Under the pieces are notes generated by a model, which did no database searches, was not told where the DNA came from, and saw only the letters and a list, made by a program, of their open reading frames with translations. The translations under genes and the position numbers were made by a program. Positions 11,778 through 22,992 of a DNA stretch of 64,000 bases are shown here, piece by piece. Source of the DNA: Rutpela maculata (taxonomy: Eukaryota > Arthropoda > Insecta > Coleoptera > Cerambycidae); the NCBI GenBank assembly GCA_936432065.2, contig OW386285.2, positions 370,203,249 to 370,267,248 on the forward strand, read 5' to 3'. The stretch's first letter is position 1; every line of letters starts with the position of its first letter.

Positions 11778-12300
11778 TATCAATGCTATGTATTACCTTT
11801 TTTTACATACTGGACAAATTCTCGACTCTTTCCACTTGTCAGGAATCGACATGTCCGACGGCTACTTCTACGTGATTCTATTTTACAGTAATTATATTTA
11901 GTTTATTTGAAAGTTATTACACTATAAACAGCTTTTAAACTTTGCGGCTATATACCACGATAGTTGTAAAACAAGCTTCTATTACGAGAAAATTGCAGAA
12001 CGGAAAAACTGTTAAATATTTAATGCGGCACAAGAATCGATGGCGTTAGGGTCAAATCCTTTGAGAGCGTAAATATTTTCTTTAGCTTTATGCTATGTAA
12101 ATCGTTGTTATATTAACGGTATTGGCAAGTACCTTATAATAAATTAACTTAAAAAACCATTGATCAGTTAATACACTTTTAATATTTTAAAATTCCATAG
12201 AGTGTATGTAATGTATTGTACTTGTCAAAGTTTACACTCTCATCATCTTTCAGGCAGAAAATGCCATACATCTTTGCGCTTGAGAGTGCATAAAAAAAAC
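11778..12300. other. Unassigned AT-rich DNA
   Basis: Nothing recognised beyond AT-rich sequence. Confidence 0.4.
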
Positions 12301-12309
12301 ATACAGGGA

Positions 12310-12720
12310 GCAAGAATTTGTATACTTTCAGATAGCATCATTTAAGGTTGTAAGTTCATTTCCTTTTGAGTCCAAAATTCCCAGAGAATCTCTACAAACA
12401 GTCAAAAACAGGAACTTCGGCAAGGTAAAGCAAGGAACTACAAGGTTACCTTGATGTGTGTCAGTGCATGAAGGAATAAAAGGGAACGGAGCCATTCTGT
12501 GGGATAGCAAGGCAAGCGAAAAGCTTCATAAGTATTTTGCAAAAAAGAGCAAACAAAAACGATCTCAACAAACCAGAATTTAGGATAATAACAGACATAG
12601 GTCATTGCCCATTGGGATACCATCTCAAGAAAATTGGTAAAGCTGAGAATGAATTGTTCCGCTTTTGTATGGAAGCAACTGAGACCGAGGAGTTTTGACG
12701 AAGTGGGAAAGATGATTCTA
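12310..12720 (+). pseudogene. LINE RNase H / C-terminal remnant (R1/I-like)
   Basis: Plus-strand frames give ILSDSII (the DS metal-binding strand of RNase H), then SVHEGIKGN (matching the HxGIxGN-AD motif), then GHCPLGYHLKKIGKAEN and FRFCMEATETEEF, which matches the GHxxLxxHLxxxG...CRxCxEExET element found after RNase H in R1/I-type LINEs. Several frameshifts and stops are present. It lies upstream of the RT fragment at 12960-13330, which is the wrong order for one element, so the two are separate insertions or rearranged. Confidence 0.7.
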
Positions 12721-12959
12721 GGATTCTTTGGAATATTTCTTTAGAAAAATCTTTAGAAGGTTTGCTCCTGTCATGGTGGGCGGCGGCTACTCTAGGCCAT
12801 AATATCAGTATACTCTTCTTGAACTTGAACTAATGCTTATCATCAGCTTTTTTGACGTCAATACTGCAAAAGGTTTTTCTGATATGACCATTCTGAATTA
12901 GAAGATTGGTGGTAGAATTACGAATGTTACTCTGCAATACTGAAGTCAGAGTTGTAGAC

Positions 12960-13330
12960 AACCATATAAAAACTAAAAAATGATAAAATTGCTGGAGTCG
13001 ACAATATTATGGCCTAAATTAGTTTGTGAAGTAGGAATGACAGTCTTTCACAGAATATTCCACAAGATATGGGAAGCAGGTACATGAAAATGGAATGACA
13101 GTTGTCGGTGTCAACTACAAATTGCTGGGAATTAAACTTCACAAGTAGGTAAAAAGCGCTGTATGGTCTTCAATCCGACATCATCCATATTTTCTGAGCA
13201 AGCGAGTTATGTTAAAGGACGTAGTACCGATGAACAAATACAAAATTTAAGACTTATCGAGAAGGTAAAGGAATATCACCTACGACCCTCCAAATATCTG
13301 GTCATCATTATCGTCAACTATATTGTCAGT
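12960..13330 (+). pseudogene. LINE reverse transcriptase fragment
   Basis: Readable pieces are the 'DKIAGVDNI' type segment, VFHRIFHKIWEAGT, and SEQASYVKGRSTDEQIQNLR followed by LIEKVKEY. The last matches the RT motif EQAGFxKGRSTxEQIxxLRxIIEK before the catalytic palm. Stops and shifts separate them. A related fragment lies at 41395-41560. Confidence 0.7.
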
Positions 13331-14235
13331 AACTTGTACTATTAATAACAAAGACATTAGTAAATAGACGTGTGTGTAATTAAAGAAATTACAAAATGTT
13401 GAAATATATTCACATATAAATAACGCACCACACGACCCTCTTTGTACCTGATTCTCTAGTATTTTCTGATATATTAATTCCCTATAACCATATTTTCGTT
13501 TTTCATTTAACTTAGCGCTTGATCATATAGATGAACTCACCACCGCTCATAGGACGTGACTAAATTTATTTTTTATTAGGAGCGCCAAGTCGCTTCTTCT
13601 CCAACGTATGATGGCTTACATACTCTCAGTAGGGTTCGGTTAAGTTTATATAGGTATGAGACACCAAGGATGGGAGTCCTGTAAAAGACGAGAATGCACT
13701 GCTTATTACTCTAATCGCTTCTGAGTTTCTTACATTCTTTTTTAGAATTCCTCTCATTCAATTTTTTTTTCGTGCTCTGATCAATGTTTTAAATAACACA
13801 CTTGATTATCTAATAAGAATCCTTTACATTCAGTTGCTGACCTGACACACGGAAACGTCTGAGAGTTTAAACTTAAAGTTAACCATTAAATAAAAACATT
13901 TCAAAGAGTTCAGTAACATTATTATTAATTATTGTATTGTGTATTAATTATTATAAATAAAGTCCAAGTATATACGAATAAACGTGGTAATGAGTCTATA
14001 TAGTTAATAATTTATACATACCTAGTATCTGCCTACCAAATACGGCATGGACAGACGCGCCTCCTCAACTAAATAATAACAGTAGTTATTGACTGGCACA
14101 AGAAGATTCACAATGTCTTAAAAGTGCATGTAATGGCTATTTGACTTGGGACAACAATATATTCATTTAAATTTTGATTTGCTTATTGTGGCTAGGTTAA
14201 AAGTTTCAAATACTGATTTTTTTTTTAACTATTTA
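13331..14235. other. Unassigned AT-rich DNA
   Basis: No gene, tRNA or terminal repeat seen. Confidence 0.4.
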
Positions 14236-14239
14236 ACGT

Positions 14240-14590
14240 CAGCTTATTTCCGCTACCAGGGCCTATCACCGACGCCAGGAGACGAGCTACCCCCAACCTG
14301 GACATTTTTGCCGAACCTCTTCCCTTAAGAAGAGTAGGGATCTTTTATTTGCCTAACATTTAATAGACAAGGGACCGCCTGCTTTACATCCCCTCCGAAG
14401 GATGGTATATCCACTACGTAATCCTCGTCTGAAATTACGTTGCTTCCGCATATACACTGATATACAAGCAGCTAGAAGGTGGGACGAGAACGCTGTATTT
14501 TCCAAGTACTAACCGAGCTCGACGTTGCTTCAACGGAATATCGACTGATATTCACATTGAAGTCGCCTCTACGCTCGCCCCCTAAAAATA
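14240..14590. repeat. Interspersed repeat 'GACAAGGGACCG', copy 1
   Basis: Contains GACAAGGGACCGCCTGCTTT, ATCCCCTCCGAAGGATG and TACGTAATCCTCGTCTGAAA. The same string of motifs recurs at 31285-31400. It is markedly more GC-rich than its surroundings. Class unknown; non-coding as far as can be seen. Confidence 0.6.
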
Positions 14591-15028
14591 CTGATTCATT
14601 CACAAAATTAAGCATTTGATAATTGTTTTTTACAGCTTTATATGAGTTGCATGAAGCTTTTCTGCTCTCTTACGAAAACGTACTAACGGCATACAAGCCA
14701 ATAAGAGTAGAGTACCAAAGGCTCGCCTTCGATATAAATATTCGTACAAGGATTTTCATGTTACTAATGGACTTTTTTCTCCAAAATTGAAAATGCGCCT
14801 TTCGGCTTGGGGTATATCTTTCTGATAGCCATCCTGTGTTCCTTTCCTTGTTTTGGTAAAAACTGGCTATGGCAATTTTTGCCCTCTTTTATTTAAACAT
14901 TTTTTAGAGCTTACGCGCTTTTTGCACTTTCCTCGATAAAACATTCTGTATTGTGCCTATCGGTTTTACAACTCATATAATTTTGTAAGCCATTGTTAAG
15001 TACTATTTTGTGAATATAAGTTAATGGT
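14591..15028. other. Unassigned DNA
   Basis: Nothing recognised. Confidence 0.4.
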
Positions 15029-15944
15029 GCGGAAGCTAAGTGGCTTTTTTGGACACTCATCGTTACAAGCATTTTCTATGGGCTGATTAATTCTATCGAA
15101 CTTAAATAACGACAAAATAGACTTCTGGCATATGTCAACCCGTCGAGTTGGCCATAGTTCAAGATATAAAAATCAGTGAAATTATATCATCGTTACAAAG
15201 CCAATTTTTTTTGTGTGTTCACATTTTATGTTTAGAATGAATAAAATAAGATCGCCAGAAAGTGTGGGCCATCAGGGGCGCAACCAGAAAGGTCAAAGAG
15301 GTAAAAAAACGAAGTTGTATAACACCATCGTTACAAACTTTTTTTAAGGTTGAGCATGTTTATTTAAATGTTTTGAACACCGAAAAAAATTCCCAGAAAG
15401 AAAATCCCGTCAGTAAGGCTAGCCAGAAAGAAAATGTTCAGGATTTTTGAAGAAAATTGGATTTTTTTTCGCATGTTTCATCTCAGAACTCTAAACTCAT
15501 CGTTACAAGTTCTGGTTCCTTTTTAACACGTAAATATAAGCTCCTTTAACAATAAAATAGCCTTCTCAGAAAGTTCTAAGTGTCAACAAAAGTACCATAG
15601 TCTCTTAAATACACAGGAATTTAACACTTTCGGCTAACTAGACTCCGTACCGTGCCTCAGATGCATTGTATCATTATTACCTTTCTGGCTGCACCTACTG
15701 ACGGCCCACACTTTCTGGCGATCATGTTTTATTCATTCTAAACATAAAATGTGTACACACAAAAGAAATGAGCCTTGTAACGATGACATGATTTCATTGA
15801 TTTTTAAACAGTGTTCGTGACGCTCCTGACAGGAGGTGCCCCCGCCAGAAGTCGATTTTATGAATCGTTATCATCCATTAAACCATAAAAATATCTCAAA
15901 GTTCATAAAACGATGAACTGCCGAAAAAGCCACCTAGCTCCCGC
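15029..15944. mobile_element. Foldback element D, 916 bp
   Basis: The ends GCGGAAGCTAAGTGGCTTTT and, complemented, GCGGGAGCTAGGTGGCTTTT head two arms. The inner arm boundary is the exact inverted pair CGCCAGAAAGTGTGGGCC (15253-15270) / GGCCCACACTTTCTGGCG (about 15703-15720). A 430-bp loop lies between. ATCGTTACAA recurs at 15059, 15189, 15327 and 15499, and inverted at 15775. Non-coding. The target duplication is not visible. Confidence 0.75.
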
Positions 15945-16107
15945 TCTATAAGTAGTGAAGCGAGATAAAATTCAAGTGAAACTTCGGCGTAGTTCCGGAT
16001 ACCGTGCCAAGGACGCTGAAAAATGTTCAATTTCGGCGTATTTTTCGTTTTTAAAATTTTGTCGGACTAGGAAACTTTTTGCGTTTGGTGCCAGACGTCG
16101 CGCGTCG

Positions 16108-17767
16108 CACAGTGGGGCAAGTAGCTCATTTTTTGGACAAGCGATAATTCCCAAGCCTGGAATTAATGAAATTTAAAATTTTTTTTTTTAAACTCTTCCT
16201 TATAAAATTGTCTTTAATTCTATCGAGCCGAATTTTGAAATTTCAAAATTAAAGGACTTAAATTTTGAAAGTAAATTAAAATTTTATCAAAAGATTGTTT
16301 AATTATAAAAAATTGTTACTTGGGGTTTTTTTTGGTTTCTAATCTCATTTCTGATCCCCGAATTTTGCGATTCAAAAAAACAAGATAGCGGATCCAATAT
16401 GGCGGCCATAATATTTTTTTAAATGAAATGTTCATGCACAAACTGTTAAAAATTGTTACTTAGGACTTTTAAGAGTTTCTGATCGAGAATCTGAAATCTA
16501 AATTACGTGATATCGTAATCTAAAATGCGGAATCCAATATGGCGGCCATAATATTTTTTTAACTGACATGTAAATGCGCAAATTGTCAAAAATTGTTACT
16601 TGGGGGTTTTAGAGATTGCTGATCACGAATCTGAAGTCCAAATTACGTAATATCGAAATCCAAGATGTCGGATCCAATATGGCGGCCATAATATATTTTT
16701 AAATGAGATGTACATACGCAAATTGATAAAAATTGTTACTTAGGGCTTTTAAGGATTTCTGACCATGAATATGAAGTCTAAATTATGTAATATCGTAATC
16801 CAAGATGGCGGATTCAATATGGCGGATCCAATATGGCGGCCATAATATATTTTTAAATGAAATGTACATACGCAAATTATTAAAAATTAGGTTTAAGGAT
16901 GTCAACATTTTTGATTGGTTATCTCATTTTTTTATAAGATGGCATATTCGAATCTGCCATCTTAGAGTTCGAAATTACGAATGCGTAGTCAGCAATCGCA
17001 AAACCTGGAAGTAACAATTTTTAACTATTTTCACATGTACATCATAATTTTTTAAAAATTTATGGCAGCCATATTGAATTTAATTATCTGGTTTGCAAAA
17101 TATCGAAATTTTAATATCCGAAACGAGATTAGCAAACTGCGAGAAACAAATTTTAACAGTTTCCTTCTTGATTTGCCATTATTTTTTAACTTACGGACAC
17201 CATATTGGATCCGCCATCTTGGATTTCGATATTACGTAATTTGAACTTCAGGTTCATGATCAGCAATCTCTAAAACCCCTAACAATTTCCGCATTTACAT
17301 GTCAATTAAAAAATATGGCCGCCATATTGGATTCGCCATTTTGGATTACGATATTACGTAATTTAGATTTCAGATTCTCGATCAGAAACCCTTAAAAGTC
17401 CTAAGTAACAATTTTTAATAGTTTGTGCATGTACATTTCATTTAAAAAAAATATTATGGCCGCCATATTGGATCCGCTATCTTGGTTTTTTGAATCGCAA
17501 AATTTGGGGATCAGAAATGAGATCAGAAACGTCACCCGCAAAAAACTCCTCAAGTAACAATTTTTTATAATTTTAAACAATCTTTTGATAAAATTTTAAT
17601 TTACCTTCAAAATTTAAGTCCTTTCATTTTGAAATTTCAAAATTCGGGCTCGATAGAATTAAAGGCAATTTTATAACGAAGAGTTTAAAAAAAAAATTTT
17701 AAATTTCATTAATTCCAGGCTTGGGAATTATCGCTTGTCCAAAAAATGAGCTATTTGCCCCACTGTG
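16108..17767. mobile_element. Transib-like non-autonomous element with RSS-like ends
   Basis: 1660 bp that begins CACAGTGGGGCAA and ends with the complement TTGCCCCACTGTG, flanked by the identical 5-bp repeat CGTCG (16103-16107 and 17768-17772). A GC-rich 5-bp duplication and a CAC(A/T)(A/G)TG terminal heptamer are the marks of the Transib superfamily, the relatives of RAG1. The whole element is one giant inverted repeat: both arms run to the centre near 16930. No transposase is encoded; mobilisation would need an autonomous copy elsewhere. Confidence 0.8.
16371..16850. repeat. About 140-bp tandem repeats in the Transib arm
   Basis: The unit holds CCAATATGGCGGCCATAAT, then AAAAATTGTTACTT, then AATTACGTAATATCG. 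CCAATATGG recurs at 16393, 16533, 16674 and 16828. The right arm repeats the array inverted (about 17200-17500). Confidence 0.75.
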
Positions 17768-17929
17768 CGTCGTCGGAGATGTTAAAATTATTTTCGAAGT
17801 CAAAGTTTGTCATATTTTGACTATGTTGTCTTTAGTGCCATACATCGTCAGAGACGAGTCCGTTTTCGGTGTAGTTTCCAAAAAGAATATTTGTGGCCTT
17901 GCTATAAGGTGCGGATTTTTTAATTTTTT

Positions 17930-18205
17930 TTTCCATATATCGACTTCAGGACCCCCCCCCCCCCAATATAGTTTCGGAGCTAGTGTAGGGGCGAGTTTAG
18001 GGGCCCACCAGAGATTGTGACCATTTTTTTAAATCCCCCCCCCCACCGCTCATCAATTATTAAGTCGGGGGGGGGGGGGGGGTTGGCTCCGACAGAGATT
18101 TTGACAAAAAACATTTTTCCCGTTCATCAATTATTAGGCTCGGGGGCCCGCCAGTGAATTTGGAACCGGGGCCCATGATTTGATGGGGGGGGGGGGGGGG
18201 CTTGA
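17930..18205. repeat. Degenerate tandem repeat with long C and G tracts
   Basis: Roughly 90-100 bp units sharing (C)CGTTCATCAATTATTA, GGGGGCCCACCAG and GAGATTTTGACAAAA, separated by runs of C (17951-17963) or G (about 18067-18082 and 18185-18200). Tract lengths may be affected by sequencing error. Confidence 0.55.
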
Positions 18206-18223
18206 TCGACTTAGGCTGATTTT

Positions 18224-18283
18224 CCAGGATTTTTCTATTATTGCAATAGCAATCCAGGATTTTTCTATTATTGCAATAGCAAT
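18224..18283. repeat. Perfect 30-bp tandem duplication
   Basis: The 30-bp unit beginning CCAGGATTTTTCTATTATTG occurs twice back to back without a mismatch, which points to a recent slip event. Confidence 0.9.
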
Positions 18284-19600
18284 TTATTAAATAATTTATG
18301 TTATTTTCGTTAGGTAGTTTTCCTCATACAGTTCATCTTGTAAAATACCGCAAAACGCATTTCCATATAATCCTGTGGCAATAGCAATTTTCTCGTAATT
18401 CATTTCAATGAAATAATAACTGCCAACAATAAATAAAATCTGAAGTAATTAAGCTGACCTACGCCAATCTATTTTATCTGGAATTTATTCCACTTAACCA
18501 ATGCGGATTTAACTTTTTGTGGTATGATATATTCAGATTTAATTTTCAGTAAATGGATACAATAGTTTTCTATTTGTGTTTCTATATTTTCTATCTTCTA
18601 TTTTTTATTATTAGTATTATTTTTTTGGAATTACGACTTGCGTCGATGCAGCCAGATGCAAAGTACTTAAATGTTTAATATTCTTACTATTATAACTTAT
18701 ACCGATGTGAGTTTACTATTACCTAATAATAATTCTACAACTAACCTGCACCACGCGTCATGACTAGACGCTGTTATTAAAGAACAAGGACACTTTCTTC
18801 TCGTCCGGGGGTCTATCAGGGCTCTATGTAAAGGCTAACACAAATAACACTAACTTCTTATCTATTAAACATTGAAATTTTTAATCTGAGTAAAAGTTAG
18901 TCGGTCTTTTTTACTTATTTGACTAAAATTTTACTCGGAGATAGTGCAATCTATTTATTTCTTTAGATACCAGCAGCGGTGTCATTGGACATTAAATTTA
19001 TTTATTTATTTATTTGCACTATTCTACAGGCCGATATTCTGTAATATAGAGAATAGAAAAAAATACAACAGCAAAAAGTGTACAATCTCTAAAATACAAT
19101 ACAGGACGATTATTAAATATAAACGTACAAATCAGAAGAAAAATAAAAAATAACTAACAAAGGAAAAGCGAAGAAATCCATCAATTATAAATTCAAATTT
19201 TTAATTAACGAGATATTGCATGACAAAATATCAATTGAGCAATTTATACTGTTATAATAATTGTTACACATATTGTACCGAGGAGAATATTCTTTTTATA
19301 TTCGTTCATGTAGTTGGTAGATAAAATACTTTTTTCTACAATCGTGCAAAAAGGTAATACTTTTAATTTTGTTTACAGTGCCAAAAGTTTTTCTTTGTGA
19401 TCTAGTTACTGCGCATAAGCAAAACATTATTCTAATAATTGAATATTTACTTTCTATACAGAGAAACTGCTGTTCACAATTTTTCCTAAAACGGCGTTTT
19501 TTCCCTAATTTGAGTGGACTACTATGCATTTCTACAGTATGCACTTGTTACTTCCATTCTTAAATTTTGAACTTATGTGAGTTTGAAATATTTTATTTAT
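18284..19600. other. Unassigned AT-rich DNA with a TTTA tract
   Basis: TTTATTTATTTATTTATTTG occurs near 18998-19017. No gene or element boundary recognised. Confidence 0.4.
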
Positions 19601-19603
19601 CGT

Positions 19604-19966
19604 AGGCCCAAAATCCGAAAAGCCGGACTTTCTTATAAATTTGGCCGGACATTTGATACAAAAAGCCGAACAGCATTCGTTCGCCATAAAAAAATAAATA
19701 AAACACAAAATCAGTCTTTTAATATCTTTATTAAAGCTGATTAATTTAAAAATAAACATTTGTTACTTAAGAACAGAAAAAGTCACTCATCGCAAAACAA
19801 TAAAATATATCTAGAAAAAAGCGACTAAAAACGAAAAAATCACGTTTTAGAGCCTTAGGCAAAAAGCCAAACAAAGGACAGGTCGGACGTTAATTTTTAG
19901 CCGGACGAAACCGTAAAAAGCCAAATATGTCCGGCTACAGCCGGACGCCTGGCAACCCTAGTTTAT
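19604..19966. repeat. GGCCGGAC-rich repeat, possible hAT end
   Basis: Repeated AAAGCCGGAC / GGCCGGACAT motifs lead to GCCGGACGCCTGGCAACCCTAG at the right end. Complemented, this starts CTAGGGTTGCCAGGCG, which resembles many hAT ends. No matching left end or duplication was found, so this may be a truncated element. Confidence 0.4.
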
Positions 19967-20354
19967 CGGTTTCTTATTTTTTGTGGTAGTCTCCATGAAC
20001 AAATAGCAGTGCCCGTACGGGGCCATTAAATTTATTGTCGAATTCTAAATAATAAATGGAGAAATTAAGCAAGCTACCGTAGCACAGAAATAAACAAGGC
20101 GTAATTTGAAGGAACATAAACAGTTTTATTATTCCCAGTAAATTGGAAACACCAAATTGGCTTACCAAAGATAATATGAAATTATTGCTCTAGTAAACTT
20201 TCAATTGGTATTGTTAGTCATTCCACTCAAAATGTTGACAATTAATTAGCCAATAACATTACTACTGCTCGTATTAGAGATTAGTTGACGACATAAAATA
20301 ATTTTTCACTTTGTTTCTTAAAAGCGGTTTATAAAAACACTTACGCATTTTCAT

Positions 20355-20622
20355 TATTATTAAATGTAGCAGAGCTAATTGGAATACGAATACTTCTGTA
20401 TTCGAATGCAGTATTCGGAGACTTTTTCTGTATCCGAAACCCGTACTTTTTCAAATTTGTATTCGTTATTCGTCGCCGACCCAAATTAATAGCGTATCCG
20501 CATTCAAATATATTAAGCGAGTATTCTAATACCGATAAATAAAGATAAAAGTATCTGAATATACTGAAAGCATCCAAATACACAGTATCTGAATACAACT
20601 GAACGGTTATTCTCTAATATCA
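20355..20622. repeat. Repeat with reiterated GTATTCGAATAC motif
   Basis: GAATACGAATAC, GTATTCGAATGCAG, GTATTCGTTATTCG and related dyad motifs recur over 260 bp, as in subterminal regions of some DNA transposons. Clear ends are not found. Confidence 0.45.
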
Positions 20623-20653
20623 GTGAAAATCAGCATTCGTCGTGGGAGGAGAG

Positions 20654-21423
20654 ACATAATAGCATACGATGTCCGCCGGACGTCAGTTTTATGTCCATTT
20701 AATGTACTGACGTCCATGGACATAAATTGGACGGCCGCAGGACGTTTATCATTGGATTTACTTTGAAATTGTGCGGAATGGACGTCCTCTGAGTGTCCAT
20801 ATTATGTACGGGAAGTATGTACATTTTATGTCCTTATAGGGACGGGAGATGGACGTCCATTTTGTGTCCGTTGATTTAAAACAACAAAAACAAAAAAACG
20901 TTAACAAAACTGTTTTTTCAATTTTACAATGTTTTTGCTCAATTTTAACCTTTTTTTTATAAACTATTAATGATATTATTTGATACTAAATATTTATTAA
21001 ATATCCAAATACTTTCTACATTTTGAAATAAATAGCTATATTAGTCTAAGATCCGGCAACTTATATGTGCAGGTATCGAGTTCTTTTAATAAAATTAGAT
21101 TAAAAACAAAACAAAAATCTAGCCGTTGCCTACTCCAACTATACAGTCTTTAAGTAAGTAGTAGTATGCAAGTTCAATGGCCGGGTGAGTTAAAGCGTTG
21201 ACTTGCAAATCGTGGGGTCGGTGGTTAGATCCCTACTCATTCCGTCTTTTTTTATGATATCCCTCAGGGATATATAAATATTGTTCAAGGTTGTGACATT
21301 TGGACGTCCTTCGGCTGCCCGCCGGATGTACTTTGAACCAAAAATGAACGTCCATCAGATGTCCTGTATGTCCGTCGAGGACGTCCTTCAGAAATTCATA
21401 GGACAATGTTGTGCCATTAGGAG
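20654..21423. mobile_element. Element B2, relative of B1
   Basis: Subterminal arrays of the ACGT-core motif (GGACGTCC and variants, where B1 has AGACGTCT), a shared centre (GTTAACAAAACTGTTTTTTC; ATCTAGCCGTTGC; AGTCTTTAAG) and a tRNA-like segment. The ends TAATAGCATACGATGTCC and, complemented, TAATGGCACAACATTGTCC parallel B1's CCAGATAGCACA but are more diverged. Non-coding. Confidence 0.65.
21178..21243 (+). ncRNA. tRNA-like segment in element B2
   Basis: GGCCGGGTGAGTTAAAGCG (box A-like), GACTTGCAAATC (anticodon-loop-like) and GGTTAGATCCC (21223-21233, box B with one change), followed by a T run. It lies at the same place as the tRNA-like stretch of B1 but is only partly similar to it. Degenerate; not a working tRNA. 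Confidence 0.5.
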
Positions 21424-22984
21424 AGATCTCACATCAGGTTACCTTCTTAGGGCTTTATTCTGTAACCACAGTGATCACGCGGTGATAATTTGTGATCTTT
21501 CTAGAGGTGCCAGCTTTGCTCCAACATTTCATCCAATAGAAGAGCCATACTAACATCACCGTCAAGTATGGCATGCGATACGGTAGGAAATGTAATGAAT
21601 TCATCTTGTCAAGATGACGCATATTTTCTATGACGTGCATGAAATACTGTAAAATTAGTGTGTCAGTTGAAAAAATGAAATAGTTCATGTTGGGCTATAG
21701 ACTTAATGACATCAAAAGTCCGTTCCAGTCCGATGAACGGGATCCAAAAACATCTTTTAACTGAATAGACGGAAAACAACCCCAGCTTATAAGTGAGCCT
21801 TGCCTAAATGGGATGACAACTTGTATCATATCCTGACAAGTTCCTTGTTCACTCGATTTTTTTTTATAAAGGCTCCATATTTGAGCATTTGAAGGTCTCT
21901 TAGAATTTTATTGGCAATAAGTACATTGACAATACCTATCCTCCTTTAATTTCTACACTTAATGCAGCACACAATTCAACTTTTAAAAATAACTAAAAGA
22001 TACTAAACAAATACCACTCCCAAACCATAGGCTCACCCGAGAACATAATTAATAAGGCAGATTGAATTGAGTTATGGCCAGGGCTCGGGAATTTTATCTC
22101 GGCGCAAGAGACAATTCTCATATAGACATAATATTATATTGAAAACACCTACTGAAACATAAAAAAAAACGACGAATGGTGAAATATTCATCATTGTCAG
22201 CTACAATGTATTTTTGGTAATAAATGTAACCCAAAAACGGTAATGGTTCTTACAAAAATATGTAACGCATATCTAGCAAATAAAAAAACCATTTTGAATC
22301 AAATACATACTTTCTTGTTCTGTTTAATATGTGTGGCGTGTTCATTGTGTTTATTTTCATAATAATTAAATATAAAAATCCAATAAGCTGTTGGCAACAT
22401 AAAACAATTTTTCCCCAATAAAATAAACCATTTTTATATAATATTATATCATACATAAACAAAGCTAAGGATGAATGTCATAAAAATGCCATGTACCGTG
22501 TGCATCATAAATTTACACAACGTGATAAAGTGAATTTTATTTCATTTTAAAAAGGTAATACGTAACCTGCTTTTATCGAAAATCTACTACATTTGTGAAA
22601 CGTACTGGAAATTACCTAAAGACGTAGTTAATTCTCTTACAATTGCAGTGTTGAATGCATTCGATCCTGAGCGAGTATCAACATTAGATTTCAGTGTATT
22701 GTGAAACATTGCTTTGACAAAATCCCTTTTACTTTGCCTACACTGTGGCAATTCTGCGCATTTACGTCAACATTTAATTAAAGGAAAGGGTAAGCCATCT
22801 GAGATCGCAGTTTCGCAATCCAGAGTACAAATCTAGCCATATCAATGTAAGTGTGTTACTTTAACGTAGTGAAAAATACATGTGTGTGTGAAATTGTTCA
22901 ATAATACATCCCCCAGTACCTCCTCTTCGAGTGAGTGTTTATAATAAACTGACCATATTAACTTTGGATGTTACGGAATTCCCT
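21424..22984. other. Unassigned AT-rich DNA
   Basis: No gene or terminal repeat recognised. The open frames here show no family motif. Confidence 0.4.
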
Positions 22985-22992
22985 CCAAAAAG

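Noticed and set aside
16371..17500. Regularly spaced repeats that might suggest a CRISPR array
   Set aside because: About 140-bp tandem units inside an insect transposon, with no short spacers and inverted copies in the other arm.
17721..18020. 99-codon open frame at the right end of the Transib-like element
   Set aside because: Joins the transposon end to flanking repeat DNA with a C tract; no motif.
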